In this document: positions 21,276-33,287 of the stretch, piece after piece
Position numbering within the stretch: the first letter of the stretch is position 1
How the letters are laid out: the number at the start of each line of letters is the position of its first letter
NCBI RefSeq assembly: GCF_029852145.1
Contig: NC_079971.1
Span: forward strand, 4,769,697-4,833,696
DNA: 64,000 nucleotides
Reading direction: 5' to 3'
Source of the DNA: Microplitis mediator
Taxonomy: Eukaryota > Arthropoda > Insecta > Hymenoptera > Braconidae
Translations under genes and position numbers: made by a program
Notes under the pieces: model-generated
Database searches by the model: none
Told to the model about the DNA's origin: nothing
Seen by the model: only the letters and a program-made list of their open reading frames with translations

Positions 21276-21838
21276 TGCTATAATTTACTGGGTTACTTAG
21301 ACCTAAATGTCAGAAATGTCAAAAGCAAATAACAATATTAATTTATTCTTAATTTTATGGATAATAATTTATTGCTACAAAAATTTTATTAATCCTTTAT
21401 AAATGTTTTGATGAATATTTAATGATGTCTTGAATACGCGCAAAAATTGTACATGCGCAACATGTTGGCGCACATAAGAAAGTCTGGTTTGTCAACGCGG
21501 TCATAAATATTTTTTTTAAATTTAACTTTTGAAAGGCAGATTAATTTTTTTGTTCAAATAATAAAATTTATTTTGTAATTTTGAATTTATCGTTTTCGCG
21601 GTATTTTTATTTTAGAGTGCTAACGATAAATCAATCAATATATCTGATTTTTATTTTTCTTACAATGAGTTTATAAATTAGAAATGTTAAGGTAGTTATC
21701 CTGCTACAATATTGTCTAAAAGTTATGAGCCATATACGCGGTAAGAGTGGGTTAGGTGGTATAGTTAAAACGAAACATTGCTTTTGTTTAATACTGTACC
21801 CGTCAGAAGTTTACGTACACACTACTCATATATACGTA

Positions 21839-22505
21839 TTAGGGTGATTCAAACAAAAATTTAATTTGTTTTTTTCGCTCTTACCCCCTGAAACGTTAGT
21901 GGCTGCCGAGAAAAAAATCCTCCCAAAATATGGGCTCTCTAGCTCAACTCTAAGAGTCCGCTATTTTAATTTTCATTTCCCATCTAATTAACATGTAAAA
22001 ATTTACTTTTTCACTAAAAGTGTAATTACTCGTAAGCTGCTTAATATTTTTTGAATTTATACAAAGATCTTCAAAGCTGATTCCTCAAGCTTTCCAAAAC
22101 CCTATGATAAGTCATAATTATCCCCAATTGAAGCTAGCAAAAAAAAAATCGAAAATTAACAATTTCATTTGAAATACAAAATCGATACTATTCAGATAGC
22201 TTCGATTGGCGTTCTAATTATAATATTTATGACTTGTCATAGGGTTTTGGAAAGCTTGAGATATCAGTTTTGAAGATCTTTGTATAAATTTGAAAAATTT
22301 TGAGCAGCTTACGAGTAATTACACTTTTAGTGAAAAAGTAAATTTTTACATGTTAATTAGATGGGAAATTAAAATTAAAATAGCGACCTCTTAGAGTTGA
22401 GCTAGAGAGCCCATCTTTTGGGAGAATTTTTTTCTCGGCAACCACTAAGTTTTCAGGAGGTAAGAGCGAAAAAAAAATTAAATTTTTTTTTTGAATCACC
22501 CTAAT
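21839..22505. mobile_element. Foldback element FB1 (AGGGTGATTCAAA ends)
   Basis: A ~667 base near-perfect palindrome. Left AGGGTGATTCAAACAAAAAT mirrors right TTTTTGAATCACCCTAAT. Shared arms include GGCTCTCTAGCTCAACTCTA, AATTAACATGTAAAAATTTAC and CAAAGATCTTCAAA. Arms are about 300 bases with a short spacer near 22150-22200. No coding capacity. It is in the intergenic region upstream of the MASK-like gene. Confidence 0.85.
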
Positions 22506-23245
22506 GTCCCTAATACGTATACACAAATACTATTGAACATTTTCTTAAATTAAAATTTGACATCGTCGCATATGCTCTGCCAGTTGCTGTATAGTGTACT
22601 GAGTACGTTTAAATTTACCGCTCAAATAATACTATGAATACTCGCGTACAGCGTTGTCAGATTGTTTTTTTCCAATTCACGACATGGATATTTTTTCATT
22701 TATTTTTGAACTTTGAATTGCTATATCTCAACAATGAGATAGTGAATATTTTTTTTTTTTTTTTTAAATTAATTCAGGACAAATTCATTAATTTTCTGTT
22801 AGTTTTTCAAAAGTTTCTGACTGTCAATTTTTTTATTAGAATCACGAACGCGACTTGAAACGCATACTCCTCATTGCTCGCAATGTTAATGATACGAACT
22901 GCGATTATTAATACGTCAAATTAGAAATAGTCAATCGACTTCAAATTTTAATGGTAATTGTATCTTAGTACCCTTAATAGGTATAAAAAATTTTAGAACT
23001 TTCTGAAACTATGTCCATCACCCGACAACTACCTTAAATCATTTTTTTCATGCTCTTTAAAGTACCCTGATAGCCACCTTAAGGTTAATTTATTTACCAT
23101 TATAGACGACAAATTTATTTTTAATTAATGGGGAATGATTTGGGAAAATTTAGGAATATGTCTCTATTATTTAGGACTAATTAATTAATGAGTAATTACT
23201 ATTTGGAATTTTAAACGGTAGGGCTTATTCATAAATGCACCTTGG

Positions 23246-23348
23246 TAGCAGTGCTGCCAGATCGTGCAATATTTTAACCCCCTCCTTACCCACTCCGTGC
23301 GATTTCACCTCGGGAAGGGGTAAATTGCACGATTTGGCAACACAGCTA
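23246..23348. repeat. Hairpin with AAGGGGT/ATCGTGCAAT arms
   Basis: Arms of about 40 bases: AGATCGTGCAATATTTTAACC on the left and GGTAAATTGCACGATTTGG on the right, separated by about 30 bases. It sits ~95 bases before the first possible ATG of the MASK-like gene. Confidence 0.65.
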
Positions 23349-23440
23349 GAAGAAACCCTGCTACGAGGTATGAAGAAAATTACCAACTAGTGTGAGTTGC
23401 ACGTGGTTTGTTTTGTGCGATAGACGAAGCTGCAGCAGCA

Positions 23441-26400
23441 ATGACTAGAATTGGTAGTGAAAATCCACCTGTGCAGAACGAGAAACGTTCGATTGTTGAA
23501 GCCTGTATTAACGGTGACGTTGAAACTGTTAGAAAATTATTAATTAAAGGACACAGTGTCCACGAAACTACTGAGAGAGGCGAAAGTTTGCTTTCTCTCG
23601 CTAGTTCTGCTGGATATTATGAAATAGTGCAGGTTTGTTGAAGTTATTTATAGTGAAAATATATATAGTCATTATTATTATTATTATTATTATTTTTCAA
23701 ACAGGTACTATTAGCAATGAACGCCAATGTTGAGGATAGAGGTACCGAAGGAGACTGCACCCCGCTGATGAAAGCTGCAAGTGCTGGTCATACTGACATC
23801 GTTGGTTTGCTCATCGCTCTTGGGGCAGACGTAAATAAGCAATCTACTTCCGGTATGTATTATACTTTAACCCTTCGTCGGTCGCGTGCATTTTCCAGCC
23901 GAGTTAGGTCACGTGCTGAGCGTTACGTCGCCGCGTTAAATTGAACGCCCTGTTGCCAAATGTCGAATCGCAACTTTCATGCGTTTTCCCAGTATTAAAC
24001 ATTTTTTTTTTAATAAGAATTGTTTTTTTTCTGCTCCTTTTTGGCCACGTGCCACTCAAGAAAATTGTTATAGTCATCCCGACGAAAGCTTGGGATTTTT
24101 TTCCCACCACGGTTTCTTCCCCCACCCTTTAAATGTCGTTTTTGGTGGCTTTGCACTGGGCCCATTTAAATAGCGCATGCGTTCATTCTAACATTATGGT
24201 GGTGGAGGAAAATCCTAAGCTTTCATCGGGTCGACAAACAATTATTTTATATGAATAAAATTATTACTATTAAATAACAATTAAATTGTAAATAAAATAA
24301 TGAAAGCAAAAACTAACCTCAAAAATTACTTCACTCTCAATAGTTGTACCCATTCCACAAGTGGTAAAACAGGCTAAGATAGTGACGGTAAAGAAACTTG
24401 TCAACAGGGCAGTTAAAAAAAGATTCGGACACTTACTCGCACTGGGCGGCGAAGCGCCGCTTTCTCATACTCGGTCTCGGATATTAAAATTTATAAATAC
24501 TTTCCAAGTGTTTTTATGCTTGTAAATAGCGTTTAAATTTTCAAAATAGTTCAAAGAAGGAATTAAATTTTTTTCAAAGCTACTAATTCAAGCAATTTAA
24601 AAAAAAAATTTAAATTTAAAAACGGCGGCGCCACGCTCATGTGGCCTGACTTGTTTCTTTGTGTTTGTTTGTTTATATTACTGAGTATTTATATACATAG
24701 TCGGGTGGCCCAAAAAGACCGACTATTTTTTTTTTCGAGTCTCTAACAAAAAATTTTTGGTTTAAGATGTTTTAAGAAGCCTCTCCAAAAATCAGCTCAA
24801 TAAAAAATTTTCAAGAGGTCGCTCACGAATTTTGAAAATATCAAAAATGATCGAAATTCGGAATTTTTGTTTCTGAATTTTTTCTTCCTCGAGGCAGCAA
24901 TATGTTATATCTGCAAAATTATGACTATGCTGAAAATTTCAGTCCAATATTTAAATATTTAAACGGCGCTTAAGAATTTTGAATATTAACTGACAATATG
25001 TAACTAATACTTTGAATTAGTTTTTGTATTTTTTTATAACTCAATTACTGTCATTTCACTTAAATATAACTTTTGCATAACCGAAAATATACAGGACAGT
25101 CTTAAACAATAAAATTGGGTAAGTTTTGAATCAGCAAAAAAACCTAAAAATTGAATTAAAAAATAAAAAAGTATGTAAATAATTTATTATTTCTATTTCT
25201 CGGGTTGTATTTTTATTCATTATGATACAAATTGATGGTAAAAAAATTGAGAAGGTTTATTATTAACATTCAAGGGTCGCTCGAAAACGTCCAAGAGACA
25301 GTACTCGGAAACATTCAAAATTCTTGAGCGACGTTTAAATATTTTAATTTTGAGCTGAAATTTTCAGCGTAGTCATGATTTGATAAATATAAACTACAGC
25401 TGCCACGAGAAAGAAGAAATTCAGAACAAAAAAATCCGAATTTCGATGATTTTTGATATTTTCAAAATTCGTGAGCGACCTATTGATAATTTTTTATCGA
25501 GCTGATTTTTGGAGAGGCGTCTTAAAACATCTTAAACCAACAAATTTTCATTAGAGACTCGAAAGAAAAATAGTCAGTTTTTTTGGGCCACTCTAATACA
25601 TAGACATCTCTAAAATAAAAACATTGTTTCTAAATGATTAATAGGTAATACACCATTGATGTACGGATGTGCTGGTGGCCACGTGGACGTAGTTGAGGCA
25701 TTACTTGAAGCTGGCGCGAATTTAGAAGATTATAATGAAGATGGGCTTACACCATTGATGGAAGCAGCAAGTGCTGGCCATGTGCCAGTAGCCAAAATCT
25801 TATTCGAATACGGTGCCGGCAATAATACTCATTCGAATGAATTTAACGAATCGCCATTAACCCTCGCGAGTTGCAAAGGCCACCTTGATATGGTAAGATT
25901 TTTGTTGGAAACAGGTTATGATCAAGAGCACAAGACCGATGAAATGCATACCGCGTTGATGGAGGCATCGGCTGAAGGTCATGTAGAAGTAGCCCGACTG
26001 TTGTTGGACTCTGGTGCCCAAGTTGGTATGCCGACTGATGCTTTTGAATCGCCGCTAACACTGGCTGCGTGTGGTGGTCATGTTGATTTAGCGATGCTTT
26101 TAATCGAACGTGGAGCAAACATCGAGGAAGTTAATGACGATGGTTATACACCATTGATGGAAGCTGCACGTGGAGGTCATATAGTAATTGTGTCATTACT
26201 CTTAAGTCAGGGTGCGAATGTTAATGCTCTGACTGAAGAGACCGAGGAAACGGCACTCACGTTGGCGTGTTGTAATGGTTTTCTTCAAGTTGCTGATCGT
26301 TTAATCAAAGCAGGAGCTGACATTGAGATAGGAGAATTATCGCCCCTCATGGAAGCTGCTCGAGAAGGTCATGTGGATCTTGTACGTTATCTCCTTGAGT

Positions 26401-28109
26401 CTGGTGCAGATGTTCATTCTCAAACTCAAACCGGTGAGACAGCACTTACCTACGCGTGTGAGTATGGTCGCACGAATGTTGCAAATCTTCTACTTCAATT
26501 TGGTGCTGATTTAGAGCACGAATCTGATGGTGGAAAAACACCTCTGATGATAGCCTGTAAAGCTGGGCATTGGCACACCGTGCATTTTTTAATATTCAAA
26601 TCGGCCAATCTCAATCGTAATACGACCAACAATGATCATACGCCGTTGTCACTTGCCTGCGCTGGTGGACACCTTTTGGTTGTTAGGCTATTGCTTGCCC
26701 AGGCTGCCGATCCATTCCATAAACTCAATGACAACTCAACTATGCTGATTGAGGCGGCCAAGAGTGGAAACACCAGTATTGTTAAACTATTACTTGGCTA
26801 TCCTTATAGCATTATGGTGAATGCTGCTACCCTTGCCCTTGTAGCCGGGCAGGTCACTACAGATCCAGCTCCAGGTACTTATCCACCGGAAAATCAGAAT
26901 CAGCAATTTTCTTATATGGATGTTAATTCAAAAACAGATAGCAATCATGAAACGGCATTAACGCTTGCATGTGGTTGTGGTCACAAGGAACTCGTTGAAT
27001 TTCTACTCAGTCGTGGTGCAGACATTGAACATCATAATAGAAGAGGCTTTACACCATTACTAAAAGCAGCAGCTGCTGGACATATAAAAGTTGTTGAAAT
27101 ACTTTTACATCACAATGCAGACATTGAAGCACAGACTGAACGTAGTAAAAATACACCATTGTCACTTGCTTGCAGTGCTGGAATATTTGAGGTTGTAGAA
27201 CTATTACTATCTCGTAACGCCAATAAAGAACATCACAATTCATGTGACTATTCACCACTGGCTTTAGCTGCATATGGTGGTTATGTCTATATAATGAACC
27301 TTTTGCTGCAGGATGGTGCTGAAGTTGATTCACGAACCGGTTCAAAACTTGGAATAACTCCACTGATGCTTGCTGCTATGAACGGTCATATTCAGGCAGT
27401 TAGGTTACTCCTGGATATGGGTAGTGATATTGAGGCTCAGATTGAAACAAATCATAATACTGCTTTAGATCTTGCTTGCCTCCAAGGTAGACATGAAGTT
27501 GTAAGTCTGTTACTTGATCGTAAAGCAAATTTTGAGCATCGATCGAAAATAGGGATGACACCATTAATGGAAGCCTCCAGTGGTGGTCACGTTGAAGTTG
27601 GTCGTCTTTTATTAGCTAAAGGCGCGGATGTTAATGCAGCTGCATCCACGGGTGATACTGCCCTTACTATTGCCGCCAACAAGGGTCACTACCATTTTGT
27701 TGAATTATTATTAGAACATGGTGCCCTAGTTGAGGTTAAAAATAGAATTGGTAGGAGTGCTTTATGGCTCGCTGCAGGAGAAGGGCATCTTAATGTTGTT
27801 AAACTTTTATACAATGCCAATGCTGACATTGATTCACAAGACAATTATAAAGTGTCTGGTTTAATGGCAGCGTTTTGTGCAAGAGATACTGAAGTTGTTG
27901 AATGGATGGTTGATCATGTAACGCAATTTCCAAGTGATCAAGATATTACAAGGTGTATGGATATTATTAGTGACGAAGATGAACTATTGGAAGACTTTCA
28001 TATGTGCGTTGAAATAATACGCGCTGCTAAAGAAACCCGAGCAGCCAAAGCCTATGAAAATGACAGTATACATTTGAAAGAACTAGATAGGGAAATAAAT
28101 ACCATTTGA
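23441..28109 (+). CDS. Truncated MASK-like (ANKHD1/ANKRD17) ankyrin-repeat protein
   Basis: Three exons: 23441-23632, 23705-23852, 25645-28109; 934 aa, almost all ankyrin repeats. The sequence follows MASK closely: ANK set 1 (SLLSLASSAGYYEIVQVLLA, DCTPLMKAASAGH, HKTDEMHTALMEAS, ANIEEVND.GYTPLMEAAR, NNDHTPLSLACAGGHL, STMLIEAAKSGNT), a short non-ANK spacer (about residues 500-540), ANK set 2 (ETALTLACGCGHKELVEFLL), then MASK's post-ANK block VEWMVDHVTQFPSDQDITR and AAKETRAAKAYEN. It stops where MASK proteins continue into a Lys/Arg-rich region and a KH domain; both are absent. Homology (AIDEAAAAMTRI) starts before the first ATG, with TGA in frame at 23393, so the 5' end is truncated or an upstream exon is missed. 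The 2.47 kb exon is unbroken by stops. It is likely a paralogue, with the full MASK elsewhere. Confidence 0.82.
24700..25597. mobile_element. Foldback element FB2 (GGGTGGCCCAAAAAGAC ends)
   Basis: The left end GTCGGGTGGCCCAAAAAGAC mirrors TTTTTTGGGCCACTCTAAT. Arms share AAACATCTTAAACC, GATTTTTGGAGAGGC, GTCGCTCACGAATTTTGAA and AATTTTCAGC. The inner ~300 bases are not palindromic. It lies in intron 2 of the MASK-like gene. One half of a related element is at 45660-46195. Confidence 0.8.
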
Positions 28110-28184
28110 AATTTTAACAACTTAATTTGGGTTGTTTTTTTTCAAGTGTGGGTAAAAAAAAGTCATATTCAATACAAAAATACT

Positions 28185-28507
28185 ATTTCGCGCAAGAAAA
28201 AAATTTTATCTCCATCACAGATTCGAGATTCGATTTTCCCATTTAAATAACACAGGAAAATTTTTTAACTTCCTGCTAAGAAAATTGTAAATTTTAAAAC
28301 ATTCGGGAAGTTATTGTTTTCACGCCGATTTTCGAAAATCGAGTTTTCATCAGATGTCGACGTTTTGAGATCCTAGGAAGCTATTCTGACTGTTTTCAGA
28401 ATGATGTCCGAGTGTGTGTATGTATTTAATTTTTATTTATGGGAAAATCGAATTTTTCAATGAGCCAGATCTGCTAACGAGATAGAATTTTTTTTCTTGC
28501 GCGAAAA
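28185..28507. mobile_element. Short TIR element (TTTCGCGCAAGAAAAAAATTT)
   Basis: Left TTTCGCGCAAGAAAAAAAT mirrors right TTTTTTTTCTTGCGCGAAA. Inside, ATTCGATTTTCCC mirrors GGGAAAATCGAAT. About 320 bases with no coding frame. Confidence 0.75.
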
Positions 28508-28634
28508 TTTTTTTATTTAATGTCTATGGCATGCCAAAGCTTCTGAGGTGAAAATGAAAAATAAAAAAAAGGGCACATTTAAATATTAAGGAAATAGCCA
28601 AGACTACCAGATTTTGTAGTATTGAAATAATTAA

Positions 28635-29074
28635 CACCTCAGGAAAGCGGCTGAGGCAGCCATTTGGCACGCGCGTGGCTCGGGCGATCACCGAAGATCA
28701 CTCGAAGTCATTAAGTAGCATTGAGCATGGCCACTACTTGGCTGGGTGACCGTTTAGCCACGCGTTGGGTTCGAACGAAGGTCTTTGACCGTTAGGCGCG
28801 GGATGAAGATCCAGTGATCGATAAAATGGGAATTTTATCGATCACTGGAGCTTCACCTAAACCGAAACTGTACTGGCTAGATTTTCTCTGTCGTTTCCCT
28901 ACGCCACTACACCTCAATTGCACAAGGGAGGTTGTAGGGCATCACCGTAATGATGCAGTACAGTATAAGCACAAGTCGGGCCACAACCGCACAATAGAGG
29001 CAGAACGAGAAGTAAAGCAGTTGCGATATAAAGGCAAAAAGTGTAAAAGGCCGTTACTACGGCTATATACTAGA
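28635..29074 (+). mobile_element. 5S-rRNA-derived SINE (SINE3-like)
   Basis: The head (28685-28752) resembles the internal promoter half of 5S rRNA: GATCACCGAAG, then GTCATTAAGTAGC, then the box C-like GGCTGGGTGACCG. The body to 29074 is unrelated and includes a perfect inverted repeat (CCAGTGATCGATAAAAT...ATTTTATCGATCACTGG, 28811-28848). Identical 10 bp flanks AAATAATTAA at 28625-28634 and 29075-29084 are the target duplication. The 88-residue open frame at 28814-29080 is part of the body and not a gene. A SINE of this type depends on a LINE for movement. Confidence 0.7.
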
Positions 29075-29331
29075 AAATAATTAAAATAAAAAATAACATC
29101 TTCAGGAGAGTATTCCGAAAATTATTTTTGATTATAACAAATTGATAGTTAATAAAAAAAATATCTCAAAACTATGCACTTTTAAATTAATTTAAACCAT
29201 TCATCATCCTGCATTCGAATTTCTGGTAACTTTATTTTTCCCTATGACATCCCTAGTCCTAGTTGAACTTAATTATTGTCGGGTGTCTGCTATTTTCAGG
29301 GTCATGATTGAATCTGATTGGAAAATTCTAA

Positions 29332-29750
29332 ATGAGTGTGAATGTAGATGATCCTGAAGTTAGCAGACAATTAGTAATTTTCAAAATTTTTTTTCAACAA
29401 ATCAATTACAAAAGAAACAAAAATTAAAAATATGCACATGTAGAAAATTTTAAAAACTACAGGTGCAATTTTTTCAAATATTTTATTTTTCATAATTTAT
29501 TGTTAAAAAAAAAATCCAAAAATTATTAGACTTCGGATAACTGCAGTATCATTGAATGCAGCAGACATCAGATAAATTAAAAATTATAAATAAATAGAGT
29601 AAATAATCAATAAAATTAAATTAAAAAAAAAACCGCATTTAAAAGATTTTGAAATTAATAAATGCATTTTTTATAATTATTATTTTATTAATTATTTACT
29701 CTATTTATTTATAATTTAAAATTTTTTTGATGTCTGCTACATTCACACTC
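29332..29750. mobile_element. MITE family 2 with family 1 MITE nested inside
   Basis: The outer family 2 element runs from ATGAGTGTGAATG to CTGCTACATTCACACTC. A family 1 element (29348-29552, ATGATCCTGAAG...CAGTATCAT) interrupts its left TIR. The flanks TGAATGTAG (29339-29347) and TGAATGCAG (29553-29561) are its 9 bp target duplication. Confidence 0.85.
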
Positions 29751-30458
29751 GGAAATTCTTATCAGATTTAATCGAAATTTCCGATTGAAAGTTTGTTTCC
29801 GATTGAATCTGATAGAAATCCTGTAATGTCTGCTACTTTTAGGGTCATATTCAATCGGAGTTTTTAATCAGGGATATATTTTATTATTAATTATTTACAA
29901 AACTTAAAATTTAAAATTTATAAGTTACATATGATTGTGAATGTACCAGATACGAGACAAATTTTAAATTATAAACCAATTAACGAATCAATCAAAAAGA
30001 TAAAAATAAAAAAAATTCACATACCAATTTTTAAATTCCATAAATGCGAATTTTTCCATTTTTTTCCATTAACATTCTGTTTATTAATTTAAAAATTTTA
30101 ATAATTGTCGAATGTCCGCTACATTTACACTCATCTTGCATTAAATATTCTTACAAACATTGTAATTTTTAAATACTTACAATTGAAATTTTTTTATGAC
30201 ACAATTTTCAAATACAGTAATAAACATTTACATCCCACACTTTTTTAAAAAATTACCTCTAACATTTTGCAAACGAAAATAAAACAGATTTATAATTTTA
30301 AATTTAAAAAAAAACCGCCCACTAGATGTCGTAATAAAATGTAGTTCTAACCTGTCCAAGTACAAAAATCGTGGATCGTTTCGTAACAAATCCAAGTGTT
30401 GAAACAAAAAACGAAAACAAAAAGTTAAATAAATAAATAATTGTCATAAAAAAAAAAA

Positions 30459-30962
30459 ATGGCAAACTTGGTACGTCTCAGTACAAACCAACTGCTGCGG
30501 AGCGGTTTGTTGAAATCATTTGTAAAAACTCGTCAATTACCAAAGCCAGTATCAACACCACAATTAGCAGCAATACCATCACTGCGTTTTATCAACACTT
30601 CATCAAAGCCACCTCAAGCTCAATCAGACACCAGCTCTCCTGTAACACAAACATCTCACGAAGTAACAGAAACCAAACACTGGATCAGCTGGGGCTTTCA
30701 TGAAGAAGAAGAATGGCTGGACAGAATGTTAACACACGCAAACTTTTTCTTTTCCATCACACTTATTATTGTTGGTGGTGGTTTCATTTTTTGTTATCTA
30801 CCTGATCCAAAGTGCCGGAACTGGGCCCAACGTGAAGCTTACCTCGTTCTCCGGTACCGAGAAGATCATGGTCTGAAACCCATTGAGCGAAACCTCATCG
30901 ACCCGTCAAAATTCACTCTGCCGACTGATGAAGAACTTGGTGACACTGAAGTTATTATCTAA
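30459..30962 (+). CDS. NADH dehydrogenase 1 beta subcomplex subunit 11 (NDUFB11/ESSS)
   Basis: Accessory subunit of respiratory complex I, membrane arm, mitochondrial inner membrane. Single exon, 167 aa. Residues 1-50 are basic and Ser/Thr-rich with no acid residues before 56, fitting a mitochondrial targeting peptide. One transmembrane helix at about 97-117 (FFFSITLIIVGGGFIFCYL). The family signature LPDPKCRNWAQREAYLVLRYRE follows. The C-terminus has the PIERNLIDPSKFTLPTDEEL tail. The start ATG 30459 follows an A-run. There are no introns in the coding part, unlike most genes here. Confidence 0.9.
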   Translation: MANLVRLSTNQLLRSGLLKSFVKTRQLPKPVSTPQLAAIPSLRFINTSSKPPQAQSDTSSPVTQTSHEVTETKHWISWGFHEEEEWLDRMLTHANFFFSITLIIVGGGFIFCYLPDPKCRNWAQREAYLVLRYREDHGLKPIERNLIDPSKFTLPTDEELGDTEVII

Positions 30963-31127
30963 ATTACTTTGTTATTAAAAAAGAAATTTTTTTGAATAAT
31001 TAAAAATAAGAACAAATGGAGTTTGTTATATTATTTATAAATAGTAAATTTAAAAGATATGTAAGTCATGTAAAATGGGACAGAATATAAGCATGGATAC
31101 CATTTAAAAATATTTGATAATCTTGAT

Positions 31128-32880
31128 GAGTGTGAATGTAGCAGACAGACAATTTATAAATTTTAAATAAATAAATTAATTTAAATAATGAAATTTTAAA
31201 AAACGCGCATTTTTATGAGTGAATGGAGCAGACATGAGACAATTTTTTAATTATAAATAAATAAATTAATCTTAAAAACTACTAATTGTCAGGTACATTC
31301 ACACTCATGCATTTTAAAATTTTTATTCTACTTACAATTTATTTATTCAAATATTTAAAAAATTGACACTTGTCAGTTTCATTCATACCCATAATTATTT
31401 TTTATAAGTAATCATGTAGATAAATAATTATCCTGAAGTTATGAGTGTGTGAGTGTAGCAGCCATCAGAAAATTTCTAAATTTTAAATAAATAAATTAAT
31501 TAATTTAAATAATGAAATTTTTAAAAACGCGCGTGCTAATTTTTCATTTATTTAAAACGCATTTTTAAATTTTTATTTTACTTGCATATTATTTATTTAT
31601 TCAAAAATTGACACTTGTCAGTTACATTCACACACATAATTATTTTTTATAAGTAATTATGTAGATAAATAATTATCCTGAAGTTATAAGTGTGAGAGTA
31701 GCAGCCATCAGACAATTTATAAATTTTAAATAAATAAATTAATTAATTAAAATAATTAAATTTTAAAAAACGCGCGCGCTAATTTTTCATTTATTTAATT
31801 TTACATTTTTTAATTTTTATTCTATTTGCATTTCATTTATTTATTTAAAAATTTAAAAAATTGACACTTGTCAGTTACATTCACACTCATAATTATTTTT
31901 TATAAGTAATCACGTAGATAAATAATTATCCTGAATTATGAGTATGAATGTAGCAGACATGATCTTGAAGTCAGCACACAATTGAAAATTTTTTGATTTT
32001 TTTTTTTAGTTAATTAATTACAAAAAAAAAAAATCTGAAAACATCCACTTGTAGAAAATTTAAAAAACTATAAGTGCAATTTTTAAAAATATTTTTTTTT
32101 TATAATTTATCATTTCTAAAAAACTCCAAAAATTATTAGACGTCGGCTAACTTCAGTATCATGTAGCAGACATCAGACAATTTATCAATTAATTAATTAA
32201 AATAATGAAATTTAAAAAATTGCGCGTACTGATTTTTCATTGATCTAAAGACTCATTTTTTAATTTTTATTCCACTTACATTTTATTTATTTATTCAAAA
32301 ATTTAAAAAACTGCTGATTATCAGGTACGTTTACACTCATGCATTTTTAAATTTTTGTTTTACTTACATTTTACTTATTTATTCAAAAATTAAAAAAATT
32401 AACACTTGTCAATTTCATTCACACTCATAACAATTTTTTATAAATAATCATGTAGATAAATAATGATCCTGAAGTTATGAGTGTGAGTGTAGCAGCCATC
32501 AGAAAATTTATGAATTTTAAATAAATAATTCAATTTATTGAAATAATGAAATTTAAAAAAACGCGCGTACTAATTTTTCATTGATCTAAATGAGTGTGAA
32601 TATAGCTGAAAATTTTCAATTTTGTATTTGAAATAAATGAAAATCGAATAAAATTAAAAAAATGCGCACTTATGAAATTTCAAAATCTGTACGTGCATTT
32701 TTTTATTCTTATACTCGTTTATTTGTAATTTAAAATTTGTCTCATATCTGTTACATTCACACTCATCTAAATTTGCATTTTTTAATTTTTATTCCAACTA
32801 ACGTTTTATTTATTTATTCAAACATTTAAAAAATTCCACATGTCAGTTACATCCACACTTCTATATAATCTTATCACTAT
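31128..32880. repeat. Tandem array of ~250 bp units made of MITE family 2
   Basis: The landmark GTAGATAAATAAT recurs at 31416, 31661, 31914 and 32452 (steps 245, 253 and 538, the last enlarged by a nested MITE). Each unit holds the two family 2 ends (GAGTGTAGCAGCCATCAGA and TGTCAGTTACATTCACAC), an AACGCGCG stretch and the linker ATTTTTTATAAGTAATCATG. More family 2 copies flank the array (31128-31305, 32590-32766). Confidence 0.7.
31959..32162. mobile_element. MITE family 1 nested in the family 2 array
   Basis: Ends ATGATCTTGAAGTCAGC and GGCTAACTTCAGTATCAT. Perfect 9 bp flanks GTAGCAGAC at 31950-31958 and 32163-32171. The uninterrupted site can be read in the sister units. Confidence 0.88.
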
Positions 32881-33287
32881 TATTTTTTTTTCTTATTACA
32901 AAACTATCAATTTTATTATAATAATAATAATTATTATTATTAATTAGTAAATTAATGTTGAACGCAATCAAAACAAAGTCATTTTGCCATACATATTTAT
33001 TGATTATAAACTGATATATTTTGTTAAATTATTATTTAATATTAATAATTATTAATAACTTTTAAAATTTTTTAAAAATGATAATCCAATCGTATTTACA
33101 TCGAGCCTTATATTTTAAATTAATTAGCTCATTAATTATTATTATTTTTCATATAAAATGGACACGTCTGCATCATTTTATTATAAAATATTTTTAGTAT
33201 CTCCATTTATTCGAATCCTCTTGAAAATTCAATCTGAAAATAATCCAGAGGAAGATGTTAGTGATAATTATAAAATAATAATTAATT

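Larger units (their letters stand above)
21276..23440. other. Intergenic region upstream of the MASK-like gene
   Basis: Besides FB1 (21839-22505) and a hairpin at 23246-23348 (TAGCAGTGCTGCCAGATCGTG mirrored by CACGATTTGGCAACACAGCTA) I see no gene. A frame at 22634-22858 is low-complexity and unconvincing. The promoter of the divergent LDAF1-like gene should lie near 21280-21500. Confidence 0.5.
28110..30458. other. Repeat-filled intergenic region
   Basis: It holds a short TIR element (28185-28507), a 5S-derived SINE (28635-29074) and a nested pair of MITEs (29332-29750). A further family 2-like copy lies around 29935-30134 (ATTGTGAATGTACCAGATAC...CTACATTTACACTCAT). No gene was found. The NDUFB11 promoter should lie just before 30459. 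Confidence 0.55.

Noticed and set aside
23853..24480. Open frames at 23904-24173 in intron 2 of the MASK-like gene
   Set aside because: They overlap on both strands, have no homology, and lie between a donor (23853) and acceptor (25644) that keep the ankyrin frame.
25843..27363. Antisense frames opposite the MASK-like exon
   Set aside because: Shadows of the ankyrin repeat coding sequence, repeating with its period.
28685..28752. A functional 5S rRNA gene
   Set aside because: Only the promoter half resembles 5S, it is diverged, and it continues into an unrelated body with target duplication, so it is a SINE.
28814..29080. 88-codon frame with a basic product
   Set aside because: Lies fully in the SINE body; the frame is bounded by the SINE end.
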